This document shows, piece by piece, positions 11,924 through 22,924 of a stretch of DNA of 64,000 bases. The DNA comes from Camellia lanceoleosa (taxonomy: Eukaryota > Streptophyta > Magnoliopsida > Ericales > Theaceae). Location: contig CM045758.1 in NCBI GenBank assembly GCA_025200525.1, positions 65,966,598 to 66,030,597 on the forward strand. The letters run 5' to 3'. How positions within the stretch are numbered: position 1 is the stretch's first letter; each line of letters starts with the position of its first letter. The notes beneath the pieces are model-generated. The model saw nothing but the letters and a program-made list of their open reading frames with translations, ran no database searches and was not told the origin of the DNA. A program made the position numbers and the translations under genes.

Positions 11924-13647
11924 GCTAATGTAAACCATACCTTCAGCTCCTCATCATATGCTACTACCCAAGATAGTGCCACTTCTGCATTCCCTTTGAC
12001 AACCTGAAAATTTAGAATAGCCTTCTGACAAATACAAACAATGATGGGAGATAAAAATGTATAAAGAAAGCAAAATAGAGTCAATTTGCACCTTAGGAAG
12101 GACAGGATGGGATTGATTTTGAATAGAGGGATAATGGTAACTCTTCTTCGAAGATCACCATTTTGAAGCAGTTATTTTCCAGTACTTTGTGTCTACTACA
12201 ACAACCTTACCCCTTGAAGCAACCTGGACACAAAATCAGCAGAATGATCAGTAGTGATTACGTTTAGGACACTTCATGGCTTGGCAACAAAATATATTGC
12301 TTCTAAAATAAACCCAGTACATGATATAAAGCATACAACCTCCAAGGCAATCATTGTCAAGCTATCCTTCAGTTTAACGAGTTCAGCAACCAAACCTTTC
12401 AGCCTCGACCTATCAAAATTTTTCACAGGGTCATGGTATGTGAAATCCACATTAGCAAATTTTGCAGATAGAATTCAAATTTTATCTTTTAACTTCTGCA
12501 CCATCTCTAACTCAGTTGATCCTGAAGAAAAAAAATACAAATTATTACCATTACACTATACAAAAGAATTTTAACAAAACTGACCTCATGCCATTTCAGG
12601 TAGAATTTTTTGCCAAACCACCATTACAAGAGCATACCTTTTTGTAAGATTGCCATCTGCCTATCTGCATAGGGAAGAGATTCCAAAGCTACTTTAACAT
12701 TGTCCACAACATTTTTTCTCGTACCAAGCTCATTTTCAATGGCAACAACTTCTTCATGCTTTAACCAATAACTGATGCATTTTCTCTTTCAGCTCTTTCT
12801 CAGAATGGCTTATTTTTGTTTTCAAAATCTTTCTGCATTTCCAACAGCTACTTTGGCATGACCTAGTTGATCTTCAAGCCATTCCTCCACACTACCGCTA
12901 CTTTTAGCAGCTAACACACCCTACCCACATAAATTGAACAAGTTTAAGGATACAACTCTATAAGGATATGAATGCAAGCAACAATAATATCAGTGGAGTT
13001 CAATGCACAACACTTGACTATACAGGTAATCTTTACCTGGCAATCTTTTCGTAATCTTCCAAACTTTCATAGAAAGTCCCTTAACTCTCTTTTTCAGACC
13101 AGCTACTCCATCTTCGGCATTTTTTTATAGCAAAGGCCCTCTGTTCTATAGACTGCTTTAATTCTTCAGTACTTCTCAGAGTCTGGCAACATCAAGAGAT
13201 AAAATCTAGATATGATAGGAAGCAAAAAGAACAAACTTCAAAAAACAAAAATTAGGGATATATGAACATTTAATTTTTTAGAGAGAGAGAGAATGTCAAC
13301 TTATTATTCTTAGTCCTCAATACCTTTTCAGCATTCTCTTCTTTGGTGTTGAGATTTTCAGCATATCACAAGATCACAAGAAAGAGCATATACTTTCTCT
13401 GACAAGGTTTTTACCTCATACTTGTTTCTTTTTCAGCAGTCAACTTTGATTCTTTTATATCGATCTCTTGTATAACCTTTCACATCCTTTCTGCATTATC
13501 ATCAATCTCAGAAATCTTATCCTATATTTCCTCTACACTGTGAAACCAACCCCTGCTCTATTTGCTTACACCATGATTCAATCAGAAAGCTCTTTGCCAA
13601 TTCATCAAGAAATTTTCGTCTTTCAAGTATCATATCATTTAACATAC

Positions 13648-16635
13648 TTATTTTAGCATCATATCGTGTAGCACTCGAGCTTCATGCAATTTGTCTTCTT
13701 TGGACAACAAGCAAAGCAACGAGTTAAGATTATACCGGCAAGGTAAGAAACCATGGGCAAGCATATCTTCACATATCCTCAAAGCATGAATACTCAGACG
13801 ACTGATGCAAAGCATATTGAGTAGGCTTTCATAAGAAGCCTTGCAAGGAGAAAACCCTCTTTTATACATTGTATGTGACAACGACAATGCATCGCGTAGT
13901 CTACCAGCCTTACAGAGGCCTTTTATCAAGCTGTTGTACACCATTCTATCTGGAATACAACCATCGGCATTCATTTCATTGAACAACCCAATAGCATGAT
14001 CAGTTTCACCGAAATGGATATGCCCTTCAATGAGAATTGTAAAAGTCACCTGATTGGGATGCACACCGTTTCTTTGCATCGATTCAATATGCTCATATGC
14101 ATCCTGCATCATGTTTGCCCAACAAAGTCCATAAATCATGCCATTATACAGGTACAAATTTGGCATAAATCGAGTGCCTTCAACTTTTTTCATTAACCTT
14201 AAAGCAATGAATTTTATTTCCACAAGAGACTTGAAAGAAATTCTCAAATTATTTTTCCATGGCACCAAACTTTTCTGATGGAGCAAATGAAACAACACTT
14301 CCCTCATCCTTTCAGCATTTTTATGAGTATGCCAACTTCTTTTGATGCATGCCATGTTTCTGCCAACGCCACTAACTAATGTGATATAAGTGATCAAATC
14401 ATGCTCAATCTGGCAATTTTCCATCAAATCAACCAATCTAAAGGCAAATTCTAACTCTCCCTTCCTCAAAAATTGATTGATAAGAGATGTATAAAGGACA
14501 TTATTTGGCAAAAAACCATCTTCCAACATTCTATCAAGGTACACACAACCCTTCGCAATCATGTTTTTCTTGACTAACCCATTTATGAGTGCAGTGTAAG
14601 CACGAAAACTAGGGCGGATGCCAGATTCTACCATCTTATCAAATAGTTGCTGGGCTTGAACAGCTCCTCCATTCTTGGAATAAGCATTTATCATTGTGAC
14701 ATAAATGACCTCATCAGGATCAACACCAGACTCAAGCATCCATTTAAAAATATCTTGTGCTTCAGATATTCTTTTTTGTTTGCTTAAACAACCAATAATA
14801 GAATCATAAATAGCAACACTAGGCTTCAGTCCCCTCTCATCCATTTGATCCAGAAAATCAAACGCTGATGCCAAGTCACCACACTTACAATGTTCATTGA
14901 CCAATATTAAGTAAGTTGCAAGATTTGGAACAATTCCCTGATCTTGCATGAGGTCATATAGAGATTTGGCATCCTCTACACGCCCCTCTTGGCAAAGACA
15001 CTTGATCAAGGAGTTGTAAGTAGAAAGCAAAGGTCGGCATCCAAGACTAACCATTTTATCCATGCAAAGGAAAGCAACTTCAGATTTTCCTGCTGCACAC
15101 AATGCAAGTATATAAATGCTAAAAGCCACAAGAGCTAAATTAGAGTTGCTTTCCACAATTTCCCCCAGCAGATGCTCAATTTTTATCTCCAAATCTCTAG
15201 TAGGGTCAGACGTATCAAACGCAAAAAAGGAAGAAGGGTCAATACCACACCCAACCTTGGCAACTGCCTGTAATAGCATGAGGGCAATAGTAAACTCATG
15301 CCCCTTTGGGTACATCTTCATAAGAGTAAAAAACAGTAGATGATCAGGCACAACCCCACTATTTAGCATCTTGTAGTACACGTTATCAACGTCCATTAAA
15401 CGTTTCTCCTCATAAAGTGCAGAAATTAAGGCTGTGTAACTGTGCACAGTCGGAGCTATACCTTTTTGACACATGTTATCCAAAAGCATTAAAGCACAAT
15501 CAGCTTTCCCCTCCTTACAGTAGTTTCTAATCATAAGGTGATAAGTTACTGCATTTGGTTTTATTCCCAATTCTTCCATCTGATCATGTAAAATCCAACC
15601 TTTTTCTTGCAAACCCAAATTAACAAACCCATGTATTAATGTGTTGTAAGTATAAATATCGGGCTCACACCCCGTTTTAAGCATTTTAAAAAACAACCTC
15701 ATAGCCATTTTCATTTTCTTGCTCTTTCTGTATCCATTAATAAGAGTAGTGTACATAACTTTATCCATAAAAAGACCTTGAGACTCCATTTCTGTACTCA
15801 GCAACTCGGCCTCTTCAACCCACCCTCTCTTACAAAAACTATAAATCAATGACTTGTACAAATGAACAGTACATGGAATCCCTCTCTCATGCATTATATC
15901 AAACACATACATGGCTTCATTTAAATGTCCCTTGAGGCACAACCCATCAACCAGCATATTATAACACCAATAACCCAGAAGACTACCAGCATCACTGACC
16001 CCAATAAAGTAGTGTAGAGCCTCCAAGACTCTATCTTGGGCACAGAGCTCCCCAAGGAGAGCATTACAAGCCCCTTTAAAATGAACAGATTTCATTGAAA
16101 TAAGCCTATCAAAATGGGTTTTTGCTTCTTCCAATTCTCCTAATTTACAATAACAAATCACCATAGAATCCAACAAAAATGAATCAGGACAAACACCTCT
16201 GCTTATAATGCTATCAATATACAGCACCTTAGCCACCTGATATTCACCAAAACACACAAGTTTTTGAATAAGGGCACCATAGCTAGATGGGTCAAGCTCC
16301 ATACCTCGATTTGTGACAAAATCGACGGCCGAGATTGCGTCAGGGAGTGAGGAACACTGCATAATGATTCGTTGAACGACTTGCTGTGCAGAGGAGAAAG
16401 AGCCGCGGCGAATGAGGCGATCGATTAGGGAAAGGCATAGGGTTCTGTGGTCAGTTGTAGAGGTTGAAATTGAGGGAATTGGAGGTTCAAGAGGAAGAGG
16501 ACATGGACATGTATTGAAAGCTCTTCTGGTTGTGTTGTTGAAGAAGAAGAACAGGTAGTGTGAATTAGACATCTTCTTAAACATCTCATATGGATTTGCA
16601 AAAAAAAACAACAATGAGCCAAGTGAGAATTTCAT
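13648..16635 (-). CDS. P-class pentatricopeptide repeat protein, about 995 aa
   Basis: A single uninterrupted exon encodes about 22 PPR motifs of ~35 residues from about residue 115 to the C terminus, e.g. DIYTYNTLIHGF, NAVTYHLMIRNYCKEGKADCA and DRMVYNSLIKGLCKAGRLRDA. All end in the P-type pattern (..G..PD/N), with no E, DYW or SMR tail, so this is a P-class organelle RNA-binding protein acting in RNA stability, splicing or translation. The N terminus is hydrophobic and rich in F, N and R without acidic residues, as in mitochondrial or plastid targeting. Internal Met codons at about residues 18 and 22 are equally plausible starts. Two longer inserts interrupt the repeats, near residues 455-490 and after the eighteenth repeat. 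From memory, Arabidopsis At5g62370 is a similar PPR gene lying close to SMC2 (At5g62410), which would be conserved gene order; I could not check it. The 3' end lies about 100 bp from the SMC2 pseudogene. Confidence 0.93.
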   Translation of the reverse strand: MKFSLGSLLFFFANPYEMFKKMSNSHYLFFFFNNTTRRAFNTCPCPLPLEPPIPSISTSTTDHRTLCLSLIDRLIRRGSFSSAQQVVQRIIMQCSSLPDAISAVDFVTNRGMELDPSSYGALIQKLVCFGEYQVAKVLYIDSIISRGVCPDSFLLDSMVICYCKLGELEEAKTHFDRLISMKSVHFKGACNALLGELCAQDRVLEALHYFIGVSDAGSLLGYWCYNMLVDGLCLKGHLNEAMYVFDIMHERGIPCTVHLYKSLIYSFCKRGWVEEAELLSTEMESQGLFMDKVMYTTLINGYRKSKKMKMAMRLFFKMLKTGCEPDIYTYNTLIHGFVNLGLQEKGWILHDQMEELGIKPNAVTYHLMIRNYCKEGKADCALMLLDNMCQKGIAPTVHSYTALISALYEEKRLMDVDNVYYKMLNSGVVPDHLLFFTLMKMYPKGHEFTIALMLLQAVAKVGCGIDPSSFFAFDTSDPTRDLEIKIEHLLGEIVESNSNLALVAFSIYILALCAAGKSEVAFLCMDKMVSLGCRPLLSTYNSLIKCLCQEGRVEDAKSLYDLMQDQGIVPNLATYLILVNEHCKCGDLASAFDFLDQMDERGLKPSVAIYDSIIGCLSKQKRISEAQDIFKWMLESGVDPDEVIYVTMINAYSKNGGAVQAQQLFDKMVESGIRPSFRAYTALINGLVKKNMIAKGCVYLDRMLEDGFLPNNVLYTSLINQFLRKGELEFAFRLVDLMENCQIEHDLITYITLVSGVGRNMACIKRSWHTHKNAERMREVLFHLLHQKSLVPWKNNLRISFKSLVEIKFIALRLMKKVEGTRFMPNLYLYNGMIYGLCWANMMQDAYEHIESMQRNGVHPNQVTFTILIEGHIHFGETDHAIGLFNEMNADGCIPDRMVYNSLIKGLCKAGRLRDALSLSHTMYKRGFSPCKASYESLLNMLCISRLSIHALRICEDMLAHGFLPCRYNLNSLLCLLSKEDKLHEARVLHDMMLK

Positions 16636-16644
16636 GAATTCATC

Positions 16645-16646
<2 letters not shown>

Positions 16647-16674
<28 letters not shown>
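16647..16674. repeat. (AG)14 microsatellite in the PPR 5' leader
   Basis: An uninterrupted AG run starting 11 bp upstream of the first PPR ATG. On the coding strand it is a CT-rich leader, a common plant 5' UTR feature. It should be length-polymorphic. Confidence 0.9.
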
Positions 16675-16678
<4 letters not shown>

Positions 16679-16699
16679 AGAAAACTTGGGAGAAACGGT

Positions 16700-17260
16700 T
16701 TTGAGAGCAGATGATGAGAACAGGGTTTTACTCTTCTGTCGGCTCGGCTCTAGTTTTCAAAGCTTCATTTTATAGTCTGCTTTTTACTTAGGTTTGGTCA
16801 CTTCTAAATAAATCGCAAGGTCTTAGGCTTGTTTTGGAAAGTGTATTAAAAATTAATTTTTTAATTTTTTTAAAAAAATATTAAAAAAAATGAAGAGGAG
16901 ATGTGATAAAAAAAATTTAGAGAAAATTAAAAAGCTACTTTTAATCAGGTCCTTAAGACAAACCTTAGTTTTGAGAAGAAAAAAAAAAAAATGATTTGTT
17001 AGAATTCAAAAGTTAGTAGTTCATAATTTTTTTAAGGATATATAAATTTTGAGATTTAATTAAAATACGAATCGTCCCCTGTAATTTTGGGTCATATGCA
17101 ATTTAAATGGACTTACATTATAAAAAAATATTATTAAAAAAAATTTAATTACTCTCCAATCCTATTAAATGGACTTAAATACTAATAAGTCCTGGAGACT
17201 TTTCATATACACTAGTAAGTCCTTAAATATCTTTAATGTCCTCATTAAATATTTTAAGAC
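16700..17260. other. Upstream of PPR gene, AT-rich intergenic
   Basis: It holds the presumed PPR promoter, but no clear TATA box could be fixed. Poly-A/T tracts occur at 16,870-16,920 and 16,978-16,992. No gene is recognised. Confidence 0.5.
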
Positions 17261-17695
17261 AAACTTCACTTTATCTCTTGTGGTTTGAGTCATGTGCAGT
17301 TTACCCCTCTAAAGTTTGAAAATAACCACATAACCCCTACGTGATTTGTGAACTAAAGTGCACTGTTAGATATTCTGTCCAATGTAACAGCAAGTGTGAA
17401 ACACATGGTAGACATAAGGAGGTTATATGCTCATTTTCAAATTTTAAGGACATAAATCGCACATAAAAAAAGTACAGAGGGTTAAATTGCACATAGAATG
17501 AAGTATAGGGGTTGAAGTATAGTTTGTATAGCAAATGATGAAAATACATGGATATTTTAGTTTTTTTCATTAAATCGTTAATAGACTTAATGACGTACTT
17601 CAATCCACAAATCACAAGGAGATTATGTGATCATTTTCAAACATTAGGAAGGTAACCGCACATGGCCCAAACCACAAGGGAGTAAAGTGGAGTTT
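17261..17695. mobile_element. Foldback MITE with ~100-bp terminal inverted repeats
   Basis: The left arm (17,261-17,358, starting AAACTTCACTTTATCTCTTG) and the right arm (17,590-17,695) are inverted copies. The reverse complement of the right arm starts AAACTCCACTTTACTCCCTT, and both continue through TGTGGTTTG and CACATAA with scattered mismatches. Such long TIRs suggest a Mutator-like or foldback non-autonomous element. No coding region, and the target duplication is not clear. Confidence 0.75.
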
Positions 17696-17737
17696 GACCA
17701 TTCATTTTCTCTTATCTCTTTATAATTTTTTTGATTT

Positions 17738-17740
17738 CTC

Positions 17741-17781
<41 letters not shown>
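17738..17781. repeat. CT-rich microsatellite
   Basis: Nearly pure (CT)n with one CC interruption. Confidence 0.9.
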
Positions 17782-17784
<3 letters not shown>

Positions 17785-17889
17785 TTTTCATCTCTCTCTA
17801 CAATTTGATAACTTTACTCCACTGTGCACTACCACTGCAACCATTATGTACCACCACCGCCACTACCGTCCACTACTTTCACCAACCAT

Positions 17890-18075
17890 TTTCACCGCTA
17901 CTGATCTACACTCTACCATCTTCGATCTATACTCCACCACCACCGATCTACTACTGTCGTTCATCAACCACTTCCACTATCACCGATCTATACTCTATCT
18001 TCTTTATCTATATTCCACCATCATTGATCTATATCTTATCATCTCTGATCTACACTCCATCATCAAAGATTTACC
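17890..18075 (+). repeat. Degenerate minisatellite, GATCTAYACTCCACCA-like units
   Basis: Units built on GATCTAtACTCcACCAtc recur about every 25-40 bp (near 17,903, 17,925, 17,946, 17,984, 18,025 and 18,047). The translated stretch is low-complexity in S, T, Y, I and L and I do not regard it as a gene. Confidence 0.55.
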
Positions 18076-18119
18076 GGACACAACCTTAAGAATCTCGCCG
18101 GAATTTGAAAAATCTTTTT

Positions 18120-19130
18120 AATCAAAGAGAAATTTTTTTTTTATTATTTTATTTGGAAGCACTAATAAATCCCATTTTCATATCTTAGCAGCTAATAAAT
18201 CCTATAAATAATCTAATAATGTTACTATTAGCACATACATTTTTCCTTTGGACCCCAACCTCTTCTATTTTTGTTTCATTACAATTTTGCTCTAACACCA
18301 ATTTTCATTTTTACCCATCTTTATCCTTTACCCTAACCCTCTATCTCTACCTCTACTCCATTCCACTACAGTCGGCAACCTCTTCTCGTTTCTTCTTCTT
18401 CAACAGATCTGACCACCCTCAACCCCGCCATCACTGCCCCTCCAATCTTCATCCTCACCAACAACCCTTATTTTTCTTCTTTCTCCTCATCTTTTCATCT
18501 TCATCCTCACCATCACCGCTCACCACCACCATTGACCACATCTTTACCAAACCCTAGCAGCCAAACCATAGCCACTGTAAGGGAGAGAAATCGAGCAACA
18601 TAGATCGAGCAAGAGGGAGAGAGAGAGAGAGAGCGACAAAGAGAGAGAGAGAGAGAGATCGAATAACAAACCCTAGCCACCTCGTAGGTCTGGTCTTCTT
18701 CTTCTTCTAGAGAGTCGCCGTCATGATCTCCACCACAAATCTATTAAAAAAAAATAGGAAAGATGTCGTTGTGGTCGGAAGATATGGAAGGGTAGTCGCC
18801 AATGGGGGATGTGCTGGGAGATCTCCAGAGGGGTGGGACTACCGGATGGAGTTGGTGGGAATGGGATTAAGGTTAGGGGCTAAGGTTTGTGTTTGGTTTG
18901 GAGTTAGGGATATAGTTGGTATTAATGTAGGGGATCAAAGAAAAAATAGAGGGAACTCATTTTTCTGGATAGGGATTCAAAGAACTAGAAGGGGCCAAAG
19001 TACAAAGGTGGGGACAAATAACAGCCCTCATAATCTAATGAACCCAATAGTCCTATTTGTGTGGAAATGACAGTATAACCCTACAATTTACACTTATGGA
19101 TGCTAGTTAATACTCATAAATAACCAAAAT
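18120..19130. other. Intergenic with purine and pyrimidine tracts, no supported gene
   Basis: It contains CT-rich stretches (18,270-18,540), GA microsatellites (18,611-18,660) and an open stretch of 115 codons at 18,723-19,070 that has no recognisable domain, conserved flank or typical codon pattern. It may be TE-derived. Confidence 0.5.
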
Positions 19131-19138
19131 TTCCACAA

Positions 19139-19302
19139 TTTGAAATTACACATTTGCCTAAAGTTTACTAAAAGATTTTTGTACTCCTTTTAGAATGTTT
19201 GAAAAATCCCACATTTCAAGCTATTCCAAATCAAAACCGTACAGTTTGAAATTACACATTTGCCTAAAGCTTACTAAAGAATTTTTGTACTCCTTTTAGA
19301 AT
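19139..19302. repeat. Minisatellite, left part, split by the chromovirus
   Basis: Units of about 106 bp (TTTGAAATTACACATTTGCC at 19,139 and again at 19,245). The array continues at 30,784-31,255, on the other side of the retrotransposon. Confidence 0.8.
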
Positions 19303-19471
19303 TATAATGATTTTGGTCTAGAACCGACCCATTTCTTGCTTTTGAATCCGGAAGTCCATATCCTTAACTATTGTTCATCTCATTTTCACCTTATTGCTAG
19401 TTGAGTTTGGTTGTTTTGGAGTTATTATTCATTTAGAACAGGTTGGGGGTTAGTTTTTGCAAAGAATTATC

Positions 19472-19704
19472 GTCCAGATTTTTGCTTATTCGCTTGAGCG
19501 GTCTTTCTTGCACTCTTTTACAGTCTACAAAAACTTCTGGAAGTGGAGTATCTTCGCTCAACCGGTATTTCTTGAGCTCACGCAATCTTTTGTAGGTCTA
19601 AGTTTCTAGGAGGGGGTCATTGTGGGCTCGAGGCGTGTTTTTGGTCACTTGAGCAGTGTCAGTTTTTGTGTCTAGTGCTCATGTAGTGTTTTGGTCACTT
19701 GAGC
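19472..19704. repeat. Palindrome-pair cluster in 5' LTR U3
   Basis: Eight-bp sites pair at 20-bp offset: 19,472/19,492 (GTCCAGAT, degenerate; GCTTGAGC), 19,556/19,576 (GCTCAACC; GCTCACGC) and 19,677/19,697 (GCTCATGT; ACTTGAGC). One pair is at 21 bp (19,626 GCTCGAGG / 19,647 ACTTGAGC). A TATA-like CACATATATCA follows at about 19,711. Confidence 0.75.
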
Positions 19705-20624
19705 AGTCTGCACATATATCAGTTCGGGAAAAGGATTTTCTGAATCACTTTTCATTTTCTCTCTCTCTCTAAAACATTCCAAAACCCTAGTTCTTCACCC
19801 TTTCTCTCTCTAGTTCTTGCATTCAAGCCTCAAATACTCTCAATCTATTGATTTCTTCACCCTAATCCTTTGGAGAAAAAGATAGAGCACGTCAAGAGCT
19901 TCAATCTAATTGGAGAGGATATTGTTTTTGGCTCCACCTAACTTCAACCCTTGCTCTTTATTGTCTTCTATTCTTGAGGTAGGGATTTCTTCAATCTTTA
20001 ATATGATTTTTACCTTAGTTACTTGTTCATTGAAAGAATCTAGTGATTTGGGGATTTTAGGTTAAACCTAGTGTTTAATTTTGAAATGTAAAAGAGGATT
20101 TCCAAATGGGTTTTTGAGGAAGGTTGTGTTGATATGTTTTTTGTTGAGATATGTTAAAATAGTGGATTTCTTTACTTAAAATTGATTTTGAAAGTAAATG
20201 GGGTTTTGTTCTAAAATCATGGATATTTAGTTTGTGAAAGAAAATGGAAAATGATATTGGGTTTTAAAAGAATAGAATGAATGTGTATGTTGATGATGAT
20301 GGTGGAGTTAGATATGTAATATCACTCCCATTTTGAAAAGGATGAGATTATATCTTTTGTTAGAAATTATCTGTTGAATAAAAATATTTGTTTTAGGCTA
20401 TGAGTGGATAATAGTTTTGATTGTTGTAAAAATTGCATGAGGATTAGGTGAATTGAAACTAATTACTCATACATCTTGCATTGAGTATTATTTCATACTT
20501 AAACATTAAAAATGTATTGTTTTGAGGAAATTAGGTGAATAACTTGGCGAATCTCGTTAAGGAGTGTGGTTGTGGTTATTATGTTGGCTTGTGTGTCTTT
20601 GGTGAAAGTGTAGTACCCTGCACG

Positions 20625-21860
20625 TGTAACAACCCAAATTTTTAATTATTCTTTAAAATTGATACTAATATTATTTAATTACAGTTGGGAAAATATATGA
20701 TTTATTTGTATTATTATATGTAATTTTATAAAAACAATGTAATTAATACGAGATTTAGGGGTCAATGTATAAATAAGGAACTAATCTACACTTATCCATT
20801 TGAGGGATAAGATTCTAACTTGATGATGGCTGCAATTAGAGAGGCTACGTGTCACCAAACGTGTTGAGCAAGTAGTAAATTTAGTATAAAAGGAGGAGTG
20901 TGGCTGTGAATGGAAAAAGAAGGAAAACAGAAGTAAGGAAAGAGAAAGAAATACTAGAAGTAAAGAAGAAAGAGTAAGGTATTAATTTTAAAGTGAGTTA
21001 TATTATACCTTGAGTTACTCTTATATATTTTATGTATGTTTTGAGTTACCATAATTTATTTTACATAAATTATGTTTTATATATTATATTAACATTTTTA
21101 ATTATGTTATTTATTTATGAACCTTATTTGATATACTAAGAAAAACTCATAGATATAACTATTTATTAAAATGTGTTTTGAGTAATTATTTTATAAGTAC
21201 TACCACGGAGATCCCATGCCTTGCGGGACTTAAATAACCATTGGCTCTCTGATTAGTCACTTTGTGACCCTTTGTCTGTCATGGATCCACTGACACTCTG
21301 AATTTCGGGTGTAGAGCAAAGTGTTGTACGGAGCTAAGTGCTACACTATTGTGGGAGCCACCTCTAGAGTTCTTACAAGCCACCTCTTGAGTCCATACAT
21401 CTATTCTATTCCGTTCTGTACCGTGGTTATGATTATTTTGTATTATATGTTAAATAATTTTCGTATTATATATTCTGTATTTTAATATCAAGCTCTGTTT
21501 AGCCAATAATTATACCCTTATACTCTTAGTATAATATTTCTCACTCTGCCATGTGCTCGTAGTTGTTTACCAATTTTCAAGAAACAATATAATTCATAAA
21601 TAGCTTTTGGAAAATCTTAAATGCGAGGCTGCAGAATAGACATACACAGTACTTTTATGATATTTTTCTATGTAAATATCGGCCTTTTTGGTTAATAAAT
21701 TTTGTAATAAAAATAGAAGCGCCGATGATTATTTTGGAACCCTCACTTAAATATTATTTCCGCTCGCGTTTATTAATTTGTTCAAGAATTGGCCGGAGGT
21801 AACTTTAGTTACTAGCCATCACGATACTTAATCCTTGAGTACGGGGAACGGGACGTGATA
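20625..21860 (+). mobile_element. Solo LTR nested in the chromovirus 5' LTR, 1,236 bp
   Basis: It runs from TGTAACAACCC (20,625) to GGGACGTGATA (21,860), with GCACG directly repeated at 20,620-20,624 and 21,861-21,865. The 3' LTR of the host element is uninterrupted at this point and carries a single GCGCGG-like word there. A TATA box (AGTATAAAAGGA, near 20,882) gives plus orientation. The terminal CA has become TA. No internal region remains, so this is another solo LTR. Confidence 0.88.
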
Positions 21861-22523
21861 GCACGGTTAGGTGCCGATCATTCATGCTTGTATAGCCTAC
21901 TAGCAGACATATACCTAGAGATTCCTAGCATTTTGTATTCACTGCCCTATTTTCTGATATAAAAGATTATTTTCATGAGTTGATGTGTAATCTGACATCG
22001 CATTGTTTTGAGATGGAAATGTGAAACGTTTCACAAACGGCATGCATATGCATTCAACTTATAACTTCATTAAGATTCATATATTGTGTTAAAGTATTTC
22101 TACTAGGTTTTGGCTCACTCCATGTAGAAAACAACTTTCAGGTGCTAATGATGTGCCTCCACCAAGGACATAGCTTGGGAGGACTTTGAGCCAAGGGCTT
22201 CATTTTGTTTATTTTGATGTAATTATTTTTGTACAAGCCTTGGACTGTAATTGTATTGAGTTGAACTTATTTTGATGTACTCAGGCATTAACTTGGAAAG
22301 ATGTAACCATTAGGGTATAAAATTAATAGATTTTTACTTTTATTTGAATTCATGTATCCATGTCATATGCTATAAATTCAAGATTTAGGATTTATGAATG
22401 AGTATACGCATATGTCATCTTTCATATGATCAATGATTATAAATGGAATAGTAAATATGATGTTATTAACCAATTCTATAGATATTAGGATGTGGGTTAT
22501 TGTTATTATTTCGGGCCATTACA

Positions 22524-22538
22524 ACTTGATATCAAAGC
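22524..22538 (+). other. Primer-binding site of the chromovirus
   Basis: ACTTGATATCAAAGC directly follows the LTR end and matches the initiator-Met tRNA complement TGGTATCAGAGC at most positions, as in many plant chromoviruses. Confidence 0.8.
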
Positions 22539-22924
22539 TACCGAATTTAAATATTTTGGGATCGTGGGATGTGATTTTTATCACAATGGGTTATCTCACT
22601 AGATAATATTAGAAGTAGACCTGGTATGCTATGTGATAAAATGCTTATGTGACTAAATAAGTATGGGATTTATTTTCGAAGATATTGATTGGGTCTATGA
22701 GTTTCTAGAAGTCCTGTTAGAAGAACACTTGATCACTACTGTTTCTAACTAGAACTCTGGTAATGTCGCAGGATGATCATTATCTAGAAAGGAAGTTTAT
22801 TTGTGTTTATGTAATTAGGTGTTTATGTGGAGTGAATTATTTGTTGTCCATCATATTAGGACGTGAGTGAATTAGCTTTAGCATGTGTGTAAATATGCTA
22901 ATCTATTGTGTTACCTTTATTAGG

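Larger units (their letters stand above)
9811..13545 (-). pseudogene. Partial, disabled copy of SMC2 (exon 2 to intron 8, plus an intron 19 piece)
   Basis: About 10,340-13,545 aligns by eye with the intact SMC2 gene at 45,476-48,480 and keeps the introns, so it is a DNA-level duplicate and not a processed copy. Equivalents of exon 8 (about 10,756-10,819), exon 7 (11,940-12,002), exon 6 (12,085-12,232), exon 5, exon 4, exon 3 and the 3' half of exon 2 can be followed. 9,811-9,980 matches SMC2 intron 19 (38,273-38,455), so exons 9-19 have been deleted between the two pieces. Exon 6 is frameshifted in the hinge (around GTAGACACAAAGTACTGG) and runs into a stop, and other exons carry indels. Exons 7 and 8 would still translate with conservative changes. 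A MITE (9,993-10,339) and a LINE (11,113-11,923) sit inside. The 5' break falls in exon 2, near residue 249 of SMC2, about 100 bp past the PPR stop codon. Confidence 0.92.
19303..22523 (+). mobile_element. 5' LTR of the chromovirus (interrupted by a solo LTR)
   Basis: It begins TATAATGATTTTGG (19,303) and ends GGGCCATTACA (22,523), just before the primer-binding site. It pairs with the 3' LTR at 27,911-30,783. After removing the nested insert (1,236 bp plus the 5-bp duplication) it is about 1,980 bp, close to the 3' LTR without its own insert (about 1,938 bp). The two LTRs differ roughly once per ten bases where I aligned them (first 200 bp), so the insertion is old. The flanking AGAAT (19,298-19,302) versus GAAAT after the 3' LTR fits a 5-bp duplication with one change. 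Confidence 0.9.

Noticed and set aside
12254..12647. Overlapping plus-strand frames of 106 and 61 codons
   Set aside because: They are antisense to SMC2 pseudogene exons 4-5, with no independent support.
17694..18089. 131-codon Ser/Thr/Tyr-rich frame
   Set aside because: It translates a CT microsatellite and a degenerate minisatellite.
18723..19070. 115-codon open frame, plus strand
   Set aside because: No recognisable domain, next to GA repeats, low-complexity upstream; not supported as a gene.
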